From CAYVDH01 sp964450355 (lineage in GTDB: Bacteria; Bacteroidota; Bacteroidia; NS11-12g; UBA955): a stretch of 17,028 bases of DNA. The translations under genes and the position numbers were made by a program. Location of the stretch: the NCBI GenBank assembly GCA_964450355.1, contig CAYVDH010000070.1:1-17028 (forward strand). The letters run 5' to 3'. Shown in pieces: positions 7,616 to 14,322 of the stretch (its first letter is position 1; every line of letters starts with the position of its first letter). The notes below the pieces were generated by a model. That model made no database searches, was not told the DNA's origin, and worked only from the letters and a program-made list of their open reading frames with translations.

Positions 7616-8695
7616 ATGGATTTTAAAGATTTAATAAAACAATTAGGTGAAAGAGTATTAAAGTTAAAGGATCAAATAAACACTGAGGAAGCGACTAAAA
7701 ATGCTTTTATTATGCCTTTTATTCAAGCGCTTGGCTATGATGTTTTCAACCCAATTGAGGTTGTTCCAGAATATATTACAGACATAGGAACAAAAAAGGG
7801 TGAAAAAATAGACTATGCCATTTTTAAAGATGGAAGTCCTACAATTTTAATAGAATGTAAACATTGGGGACAAAATTTAAATTTACATGATGGTCAATTA
7901 TTAAGATATTTTCATGTTTCTAAAGCTAAGTTTGGATTATTAACTAATGGAATTAACTATAGATTTTATTCTGACTTAGTTGAACAAAATAAAATGGATG
8001 AAAAGCCATTTTTAGAGTTTAATATTAATGAAATTAAAGAAAATCAAATTGAAGAATTGAAGAAATTTCATAAGAGTCTGTTTGATGCAGAAAGCATTAC
8101 TAATACTGCAAGTGAATTAAAATATACAAACGAGTTAAAGCATTTATTACACAACGAATTAACCAATCCAAGTCCTGATTTTGTTAAATTTTTCGCTAAA
8201 CAAGTTTATCCAAGTGTTGTAACTTCAAAAGTATTAGATTTATTTACTAATTTAACTACAAAATCAATACAACAGTATATTAGTGATTTGATTACTGAAA
8301 GATTGAAAATTGCTTTAACAAAAGAAGATGATAAAATAAAAGAACAAGAGGCGGTACAAGCTGAGAAAAATAAAAGTGAAGAATCTAAAATTAATACTAC
8401 AGAAGAAGAATTAGAAGGTTATTTAATTGTTAAGACTATTTTACGTCAAAACTTTAATTCTAATAGAATTACTTATAGAGATGCACAAACATATTTTGCA
8501 ATTCTATTAGATGATAATAATAGAAAAACAATTTGTCGATTGTATTTAAATGGCTCTAAAAAGTACTTAATAACATTTGATGATTTAAAAAAGGAAATAA
8601 AAAATGAAATTAATAGTTTAGACGATTTATTTCAGTATAGCGAACTTTTACTGAAGGCAGCTGACAATATTGAAAAACAAAGAGAAGCAAATTAA
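7616..8695 (+). CDS. Solitary HsdR-N (PD-(D/E)xK) restriction-like nuclease, 359 aa
   Basis: The N-terminal half resembles the nuclease domain of type I restriction HsdR subunits (HSDR_N group). It has an early acidic pair (E24/E25 in NTEEATKNAF), the LGYDVFNP segment, then D66 in KIDYAIF, E80 and K82 in ILIECKHW, giving the D-x13-E-x-K arrangement of PD-(D/E)xK nucleases. All expected catalytic positions are present, so it may be active. A charged coiled-coil-like linker (about residues 235-268) leads to a C-terminal domain (about 269-350, starting EELEGYLIVKTIL, with RITYRDAQTYF and CRLYLNGSKKY) that I recall in other stand-alone Bacteroidota proteins of this type. It lacks the helicase motor of HsdR, and no methylase or specificity gene lies nearby, so it is not a classical type I enzyme. 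DNA cleavage or a defence role is inference. Its stop overlaps the convergent permease stop by four bases. Confidence 0.8.
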   Translation: MDFKDLIKQLGERVLKLKDQINTEEATKNAFIMPFIQALGYDVFNPIEVVPEYITDIGTKKGEKIDYAIFKDGSPTILIECKHWGQNLNLHDGQLLRYFHVSKAKFGLLTNGINYRFYSDLVEQNKMDEKPFLEFNINEIKENQIEELKKFHKSLFDAESITNTASELKYTNELKHLLHNELTNPSPDFVKFFAKQVYPSVVTSKVLDLFTNLTTKSIQQYISDLITERLKIALTKEDDKIKEQEAVQAEKNKSEESKINTTEEELEGYLIVKTILRQNFNSNRITYRDAQTYFAILLDDNNRKTICRLYLNGSKKYLITFDDLKKEIKNEINSLDDLFQYSELLLKAADNIEKQREAN

Positions 8696-10080
8696 ATCAT
8701 TTGTTTTTTATTGTAATACAAATACAATGGGATGCCTAACAACACCAATAACATGCCTATCATGGACTGAACAGGATTGTCTATAAGTGTAACTATAACC
8801 AACACCGCACTAAATACAACAAATAAGATAGGTAAAATTGGGTACAATGGCGTTTTAAATGGGCGTTCTACTTCTTTCATTTTTTTTCTTAAAATAATGA
8901 CTCCCAAAGCTCCACAACCATAAAAAATAAAAGCAACAAACACCAACATTTCTGTCAGTACATCAAAACTGCCACTTACAATCAAAACAATACACCAAAT
9001 CCATTGGTATATCAACGACAGATGTGGAGTTTTATATTTTGGGTGAGTTTTGCCAGCCGAAGGAATAAATAAGCCATCGTTAGCCATGGCATGGTAAATT
9101 CTTGCAGCACTCATTACACTGTTGTTGGTGCTATTAAATGTACTGATTACAATCAAAATGGAAATCAATAATCCTCCGTATTTCCATACAGTATTTAATG
9201 TTTCTACAGCGGCTATTTTACCATCACCTAACCGACTGTAAAAATCTATGCCATTGATTTGGAAATACGCCCAATTCACCAATAAATACAACAAAATCAC
9301 TATGCTGGTTCCAAATACAAATGCCTTTGGTACATTTTTGTTTGGATGTTTGATTTCACCACTTAAATATCCAACATTGTTCCACCCTTCATAAGCCCAA
9401 AATGCTGACATCATTGCTGCAAAAAATGTACTTATACTGATAGTTTTTATTGTAGTTGTATCCGCTACCGCTTGTAATTCTGTTGCAGGGTTACTAAATA
9501 TTCCAAAAACAATGATAATTAAAATTCCTACAATCACAGTTACACCAAGTATGTTGCTTATTTTTTCACCATATTCTATGCCGCGATAGTTCACCAATGT
9601 AAGTGCACTTATCAAAGCAATGGCGATGAGTTTTACATTGAAATTATTGAATGGTTGAAGAGAAAAATCCCCTAAAGTAAACAAGGTTAAATTGCTCATT
9701 TCACCAATTGAAAAATGAATGTTCAATAAAGAATTTAATGATTCGGCAAAAATGTAGGCTACTGAAGCTGCAGTGGCTGTTTGTATGACAGAAAAGGAAG
9801 CCCAGCCAAATAAAAATGAAAAAAAACGACCATATATTTTACTGAAATATACATATTGTCCTCCTGATTTGGGAATAAGTCCTGCCACTTCTGCATTGCA
9901 AAGTGAACCTATTAAAGTAATGGAACCCGCTACTACCCATGCCAATAAAACCCAGTTGACATTGCCTAACTCAGAACTCATGTTGGATATTTTTTTAAAA
10001 ACTCCACTGCCTATCATAGCACTTACTACTACCATGATGGCGGAAAATAATCCCAATTTTTGTTTTAAGTCATTGCTCAT
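8692..10080 (-). CDS. APC-family amino acid permease, 462 aa
   Basis: This is an inner-membrane amino acid transporter of the amino acid-polyamine-organocation superfamily. About twelve hydrophobic helices are visible. Helix 1 carries the diagnostic unwound substrate/ion-binding motif in VSAMIGSGVFKK; the loop after helix 2 has GLIPKSGGQYVYF, and helix 6 has FFAAMMSAFWAYEGWNN, typical of LAT/SteT-like members. Length fits the family. The specific amino acid cannot be read from the sequence. I chose ATG at 10080. A longer frame opens at TTG 10101, but that codon lies inside a perfect -7 promoter box (10099-10106), so it would not be in the mRNA. The gene is divergent from the MurF-Alr fusion gene and convergent with the nuclease gene (stop codons overlap by four bases). 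Confidence 0.92.
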   Translation of the reverse strand: MSNDLKQKLGLFSAIMVVVSAMIGSGVFKKISNMSSELGNVNWVLLAWVVAGSITLIGSLCNAEVAGLIPKSGGQYVYFSKIYGRFFSFLFGWASFSVIQTATAASVAYIFAESLNSLLNIHFSIGEMSNLTLFTLGDFSLQPFNNFNVKLIAIALISALTLVNYRGIEYGEKISNILGVTVIVGILIIIVFGIFSNPATELQAVADTTTIKTISISTFFAAMMSAFWAYEGWNNVGYLSGEIKHPNKNVPKAFVFGTSIVILLYLLVNWAYFQINGIDFYSRLGDGKIAAVETLNTVWKYGGLLISILIVISTFNSTNNSVMSAARIYHAMANDGLFIPSAGKTHPKYKTPHLSLIYQWIWCIVLIVSGSFDVLTEMLVFVAFIFYGCGALGVIILRKKMKEVERPFKTPLYPILPILFVVFSAVLVIVTLIDNPVQSMIGMLLVLLGIPLYLYYNKKQMI

Positions 10081-10098
10081 GTATTTGATTATTGAAAA

Positions 10099-10106
10099 CA
10101 AACATA
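10099..10106 (-). promoter_or_regulatory. Bacteroidota -7 promoter box for the permease gene
   Basis: The minus strand reads TATGTTTG, an exact match to TAnnTTTG, 18 bases upstream of the ATG at 10080. Transcription should start near 10092-10095, downstream of the alternative TTG at 10101, which settles the choice of start codon. No clear -33 TTG is seen. Confidence 0.55.
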
Positions 10107-10149
10107 CAATTATTAAAATAAAAATGTATGAGATAAGCTAAATATTTCT

Positions 10150-10157
10150 CAACTTTG
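10150..10157 (+). promoter_or_regulatory. Probable -7 promoter box for the MurF-Alr gene
   Basis: CAACTTTG differs from TAnnTTTG only at the first base and sits seven bases before the ATG at 10165. No -33 TTG is evident. If used, the mRNA would have almost no leader. Confidence 0.35.
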
Positions 10158-10164
10158 CCATCTG

Positions 10165-12600
10165 ATGAAACTCAGCCCTTCTCAATTTTCTGAACTGTTT
10201 ACTTGCCAAATTCATGGCACTTTAACTCCTAAGGAAATTTCTTTTCAGTTTTTAACTGACAGCAGATTGGTTGAAAACCCTGAAAATACCGTTTTTTTTG
10301 CTCTTAAAACAAGCTATAATGACGGCCATAAATACATTCCTTCCCTCATTGAAATAGGAGTAAAACATTTTGTAGTAAATCAAAATTATCAACTAATAGA
10401 ATATCCAAACGTTGTGTTTTATCGCGTTCAAGATGTTCTACTAGCTTTGCAACAAGCAGCTTCTAATATCAGAAAAATGCTGGATATACCAGTCATTGGT
10501 ATCACCGGAAGCAATGGCAAAACCATAGTTAAAGAATGGTTGGTGTATTTATTAAATTCACATTTCAAGATTTGTTCAAGTCCTAAAAGTTACAACAGTC
10601 AAATTGGAGTGCCTTTAAGTGTTTCTACCTTATTAGATGATACTCAATTAGGGATTTTTGAAGCGGGTATTTCTAAACCTGACGAAATGAATACCCTACA
10701 ACAAATCATACAACCTACTTTAGGAGTTCTCACTCACATGGGTACTGCTCATGATCAGGGTTTTTCTAGTTTTGAACACAAATTAAATGAAAAATTAATC
10801 TTATTTGAATCATGTGAAAAAGTATTTGCTAGATACAATACAGAAATAAAAAACACACTAGGAGATAAATTAAAAGATTTAGACTTTAATCGCATTGAAT
10901 CCACATTAAACATAACAGAAGTCATTTCAAACAAAGGAAACAGTTTGATTAAAGGGATTTATAAGGAAAAAGAAATTCAATTTGAATTGCCTTTTCAAGA
11001 CGATGCCAGCATCGAAAACGCTTGTTTGTGTGCCTTGGTTTGTTTGGATTTTGGAGTTTTCCAACCGCAAATGTTTTCGCATTTGCCTATCATTAAAATG
11101 AGGCTTGAATTAGTGAATGGTAAAAACAATTGTTTGATTGTCAATGACAGTTACAGCAACGATTTGCACTCGTTAAATTCTGCTTTATCGTTTTTAAATA
11201 AACACAACTTTCATCAGAAATCCACTGTCATTCTCTCTGAAATTGAAGAAAGTGGAATGGATTTAAAAGAATTGGTCAATAAAATTTTAAATCTGCTGAT
11301 ACAAAACCAAGTAAAAAGACTCATAGCAATTGGAACATCTTGGAAACAATTTGAAAACACCATTTCGGAAAAAGTGCAATTCTTGACTTTTGAAAATACC
11401 GAATCTTTAATTGAACAATGGAATAATATAAAATTCAAAGATGAAGCAGTTTTAGTGAAAGGAGCTAGGAAATTTAAATTTGAAAGAATAGTTTCTAAAT
11501 TGCAAAAACAGCAACATGGAACAGTTCTAGAAATTGATTTAAATGCCGCTTTGAACAATTTAGAATTAATCAAACAAACATTGCCCTTTAATTGTAAAAT
11601 CATGGTGATGGTCAAAGCCTTTGCCTACGGAAGTGGAAGTTATGAAATAGCCAAATTGCTTCACAACAAAGTAGATTATCTTGCTGTAGCCTATGCCGAT
11701 GAGGGTGTCGAATTAAGACAACATGGAATCCATACTCCCATCATGGTAATGAATCCCGAAGAAGATGCCTTTGCCACTTTGCTAGAATACCAACTCGAAC
11801 CAGAAATTTACAGCATAGAACAATTGAAATCATGGATACAATTTTGTGATGGGAAAAACAATGGCATTCACATCGAATTGGATACTGGAATGCACAGATT
11901 AGGCTTTGTTTCTAATGAACTAGATGAATTGATAGAGGTATTAAAAAAGAATCCTACGATTCAAGTTCAATCTGTATTTTCACACCTTTCATCCAGTGAT
12001 GAGGCAGTGCATGATGAGTTCACTCAAATGCAATACACATTGTTCAAAGAATTAGCCAATAAAATAGAGGTAGAATTAAACATCAGTACTCTAAAACACA
12101 TTGCCAACACTGCAGGCATATTGAGGTTTGATAATCAGGCAATGAACATGGTAAGAGTTGGAATAGGATTGTATGGCATTAATCCAAGCAAAGATACAGT
12201 GATGAATTTTGAAAATGTATTTACATTAAAGACATCCATTTCACAAATAAAAGAAATAAATGAAGGCGAAAGCATTGGTTATTCAAGAAAAGCCATAGAA
12301 AATAAAAAAAGAAAAATAGCGGTGTTAGCAATAGGTTATGCCGATGGTTTAAACAGGTTGTTAAGCAATGGTAATGGCGAAGTGATGATTCAAAACCAAA
12401 GAGCAAAAATAGTAGGCAATGTGTGCATGGACATGTGCATGGTAGATATCACTCATATTGATTGCACCATCGATGATGATGTGTTTATATTTGGAAAAGG
12501 CATTGGTATTGAAGAGGTTGCAGAGAAATTAAAAACCATTCCTTATGAAATTTTAACCTCCATTTCTCAAAGGGTAAAACGTGTTTATATCAGTGAATAA
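10165..12600 (+). CDS. Bifunctional MurF ligase / alanine racemase fusion, 811 aa
   Basis: This is a cytoplasmic enzyme for peptidoglycan precursor synthesis. The N-terminal half is MurF (UDP-N-acetylmuramoyl-tripeptide:D-Ala-D-Ala ligase). It has a DSR motif at 32-34, the FFALKTSYNDGHKYI segment, the ATP-binding GITGSNGKT loop at 112-120 with Lys119, SYNSQIGVPLSV, a KLNEKLILFE segment likely to hold the carbamylated lysine, and VNDSYSND near 325-332. The C-terminal half, from about residue 451, is a PLP-dependent alanine racemase. Lys484 in MVKAFAYG is the PLP lysine, LDTGMHRLGF and VRVGIGLYG are conserved, Tyr706 in GYSRK fits the second catalytic base, and GNVCMDMCMVDIT closes the barrel/beta junction. 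Fusion of these activities is characteristic of Bacteroidota and couples D-Ala supply to its use. No inactivating change is visible in either half. thyA follows 21 bases downstream. Confidence 0.96.
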   Translation: MKLSPSQFSELFTCQIHGTLTPKEISFQFLTDSRLVENPENTVFFALKTSYNDGHKYIPSLIEIGVKHFVVNQNYQLIEYPNVVFYRVQDVLLALQQAASNIRKMLDIPVIGITGSNGKTIVKEWLVYLLNSHFKICSSPKSYNSQIGVPLSVSTLLDDTQLGIFEAGISKPDEMNTLQQIIQPTLGVLTHMGTAHDQGFSSFEHKLNEKLILFESCEKVFARYNTEIKNTLGDKLKDLDFNRIESTLNITEVISNKGNSLIKGIYKEKEIQFELPFQDDASIENACLCALVCLDFGVFQPQMFSHLPIIKMRLELVNGKNNCLIVNDSYSNDLHSLNSALSFLNKHNFHQKSTVILSEIEESGMDLKELVNKILNLLIQNQVKRLIAIGTSWKQFENTISEKVQFLTFENTESLIEQWNNIKFKDEAVLVKGARKFKFERIVSKLQKQQHGTVLEIDLNAALNNLELIKQTLPFNCKIMVMVKAFAYGSGSYEIAKLLHNKVDYLAVAYADEGVELRQHGIHTPIMVMNPEEDAFATLLEYQLEPEIYSIEQLKSWIQFCDGKNNGIHIELDTGMHRLGFVSNELDELIEVLKKNPTIQVQSVFSHLSSSDEAVHDEFTQMQYTLFKELANKIEVELNISTLKHIANTAGILRFDNQAMNMVRVGIGLYGINPSKDTVMNFENVFTLKTSISQIKEINEGESIGYSRKAIENKKRKIAVLAIGYADGLNRLLSNGNGEVMIQNQRAKIVGNVCMDMCMVDITHIDCTIDDDVFIFGKGIGIEEVAEKLKTIPYEILTSISQRVKRVYISE

Positions 12601-12608
12601 TTTAATTT

Positions 12609-12616
12609 TAATTTTG
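12609..12616 (+). promoter_or_regulatory. Bacteroidota -7 promoter box directly before thyA
   Basis: TAATTTTG is a perfect TAnnTTTG match in the 21-base gap between the MurF-Alr stop and thyA. Five bases separate it from the ATG at 12622, so a transcript from here would start at about the start codon. I see no -33 TTG. thyA may also be read through from the upstream gene. Confidence 0.5.
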
Positions 12617-12621
12617 TAAAC

Positions 12622-13446
12622 ATGTACAATCAATACGAAACATTTTTAAAACATGTGTACGATCACGGAGTATTTAAAAGTGATAGAACAGGAACAGGAA
12701 CTAAAAGTGTTTTTGGTTACCAAATGCGTTTTGATTTAAAACAAGGGTTTCCACTGGTAACCACTAAAAAAGTACATTTAAAATCCATTATACATGAATT
12801 GTTGTGGTTTTTGAAAGGCGATACCAATACAAAATACCTGAAAGACAATGGAGTTTCAATATGGAATGAATGGGAAGATGAGCAAGGTAATTTGGGCCCA
12901 GTGTACGGCAAACAATGGAGAAGTTGGGCTACACCAAGTGGCGAATCCATTGATCAAATTACGGAGGTAGTAAACACTTTAAAGAAAAATCCGGACAGCA
13001 GACGCATCATTGTCAGCGCTTGGAATGTAGCAGATATACCCAACATGGCATTAGCACCTTGTCATTGTTTCTTTCAATTTTATGTTGCACCAGCTGATGA
13101 ATCAAAAGGAGAGACAAGAGGAAAATTAAGTTGTCAATTGTATCAACGCAGTGCGGATATATTTTTAGGAGTGCCATTCAATATTGCCTCTTATGCCTTA
13201 TTAACCATGATGCTGGCGCAAGTTTGTGATTTAGATTATGGGGATTTTGTGCATACATTTGGCGATGCACACATTTATAACAACCATTTTGAGCAAGTGG
13301 ATTTACAATTGAGCAGAGATGTTCGACCTTATCCAACCATGAAAATCAACATCGAAGTAAAATCCATATTTGATTTTAAATTCGAAGATTTTGAATTGTT
13401 AGATTACAATCCACATCCGGCTATCAAAGCGCCAGTAGCGGTTTAG
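12622..13446 (+). CDS. thyA: Thymidylate synthase ThyA, 274 aa
   Basis: The enzyme methylates dUMP to dTMP using 5,10-methylenetetrahydrofolate, in the cytoplasm. Family motifs occur in order: DRTGTGTKSVFGYQMRF (phosphate-binding Arg), FPLVTTKK, ELLWFLKGDTNT, GPVYGKQWRSW, SRRIIVSAWN, the catalytic Cys147 in LAPCHCFFQFYV (E. coli Cys146 equivalent), SCQLYQRSADIFLGVPFNIASY and HTFGDAHIYNNH. The C-terminus ends IKAPVAV, as expected for the closing flap. It is about ten residues longer than the E. coli enzyme because of a charged insertion (PADESKGETRG, near 155-165) before SCQLYQ. It follows the MurF-Alr gene; no dihydrofolate reductase gene is next to it here. Its stop overlaps the stop of the convergent lipoprotein gene by four bases. 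Confidence 0.98.
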   Translation: MYNQYETFLKHVYDHGVFKSDRTGTGTKSVFGYQMRFDLKQGFPLVTTKKVHLKSIIHELLWFLKGDTNTKYLKDNGVSIWNEWEDEQGNLGPVYGKQWRSWATPSGESIDQITEVVNTLKKNPDSRRIIVSAWNVADIPNMALAPCHCFFQFYVAPADESKGETRGKLSCQLYQRSADIFLGVPFNIASYALLTMMLAQVCDLDYGDFVHTFGDAHIYNNHFEQVDLQLSRDVRPYPTMKINIEVKSIFDFKFEDFELLDYNPHPAIKAPVAV

Positions 13447-14204
13447 TTCAAGCTTTTTATTTGAGCTTTTAAACTGTCTTTAAAAGATTTATTGAATATT
13501 TCTCTTCCTAGTTTAGGTTCATTGATGTTTAATTCTCTGTAATTTGTTTCATCTTTTTCATCAAAAACGGTGTTATTGTCAATGTTAATGGTAGTTTTTA
13601 CTAATATGACATTGTTTTCGGGGTAATAAAAATAGTCGATAAACTGTTCGTTTTCGGGAGTTATAGCTGTAAAATTATTGCCATTCAAATCGGAAGTATA
13701 GAGCATCACAGCATCTTTCTTATTGTATATTTTGTCTTTGTTAATGTCTTTTTTTACTACCCTATAAAATATCAGGTGTTTTTTGAATTCTTTATGTATT
13801 GCAAATGAGAGAATATGCAGAGTATCCTTAGTTAATGGGTAAGATGCACCTGTAGATTTATTGTAAAATAAAATGTTTCTTATATCGTATAAGTCTTCAG
13901 AATTATTGACATATTCGTTAGAGGCTCTTGTGTCATACAATATGGCATTTGCGTTGCTAACATTATAGAAAGACAATCCATTTTTAGATTCTTTTATGTC
14001 TAAATTTTCATTTTTTTGACCAGTAATTTCAGGATTGTAATTGGCACCCAAGGGGAATAATAGAGTGTTTTCAAATATTTCGTCTAATGGATTACCAATG
14101 ATTAATGAGTAATTTTTAGGAATGTTTAATTGTGGATTTTTTTTAAGGTTTTTTTTGCAAGCAACAGAAAATAAAACCAAAATCAAGTAGATGAATTTTT
14201 TCAT
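13443..14204 (-). CDS. Lipoprotein with two D-x-N-x-D-like loops, 253 aa
   Basis: The start MKKFIYLILVLFSVAC gives a good lipobox (SVA-Cys16) followed by KKN, so membrane attachment is likely. The mature region has no family I can name with certainty. It contains two similar short segments, DINKDKIYNKKD at residues 153-164 and NIDNNTVFDEKD at 207-218. Both resemble calcium-binding loops with regularly spaced D/N side chains; the first is followed by LYTSDLNGNNFTAITPE, reminiscent of a beta-propeller blade. I recall similar arrangements in other Bacteroidota lipoproteins of unknown role; ion binding is inference. The gene lies 118 bases downstream of the T9SS type B gene on the same strand, with an inverted repeat in the gap (14224-14244). 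Only a weak -7 match (TGTCTTTG, minus strand, 14276-14269) is seen upstream. Confidence 0.8.
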   Translation of the reverse strand: MKKFIYLILVLFSVACKKNLKKNPQLNIPKNYSLIIGNPLDEIFENTLLFPLGANYNPEITGQKNENLDIKESKNGLSFYNVSNANAILYDTRASNEYVNNSEDLYDIRNILFYNKSTGASYPLTKDTLHILSFAIHKEFKKHLIFYRVVKKDINKDKIYNKKDAVMLYTSDLNGNNFTAITPENEQFIDYFYYPENNVILVKTTINIDNNTVFDEKDETNYRELNINEPKLGREIFNKSFKDSLKAQIKSLN

Positions 14205-14223
14205 TGACTTTATATATTTTTAT

Positions 14224-14244
14224 TCAAGACATTTATTGTCTTGA
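14224..14244. repeat. Perfect inverted repeat in the gap before the lipoprotein gene
   Basis: TCAAGACA (14224-14231) and TGTCTTGA (14237-14244) form a perfect 8-bp stem with a 5-base loop (TTTAT). It lies 20 bases upstream of the lipoprotein ATG and about 80 bases after the stop of the T9SS type B gene. There is no T run after it on either strand (the minus strand continues A-rich), so it is a poor intrinsic terminator. It could be an operator, a leader hairpin or a processing site. The rest of the gap (14205-14322) is A/T-rich and otherwise featureless. Confidence 0.6.
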
Positions 14245-14322
14245 GAGTTAAATATGACATTAATCTGACAAAGACAATGAAATTATTTTATAAAATTAGA
14301 TTGAATATAAAAATCATATAAT

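Noticed and set aside
7616..8695. A complete type I restriction-modification system
   Set aside because: No HsdM, HsdS or helicase motor is present in the window; only the HsdR-type nuclease domain is seen.
10081..10101. Longer permease N-terminus starting at TTG 10101
   Set aside because: The TTG overlaps a perfect -7 promoter box, and an ATG with a family-typical N-terminus lies 21 bases downstream.
9773..10141. 122-codon open frame on the plus strand over the permease gene
   Set aside because: It is antisense to conserved permease helices, its translation is of low complexity, and it has no promoter or domain of its own; a shadow frame.
11214..11615. 133-codon open frame on the minus strand inside the MurF-Alr gene
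   Set aside because: It runs opposite to strongly conserved coding sequence, and its Phe/Leu/Cys-rich translation is what the reverse strand of A-rich codons gives.
14285..14296. Perfect palindrome ATTTTATAAAAT after the T9SS type B gene
   Set aside because: It consists only of A and T in a very A/T-rich gap, so it is expected by chance and forms no stable stem.
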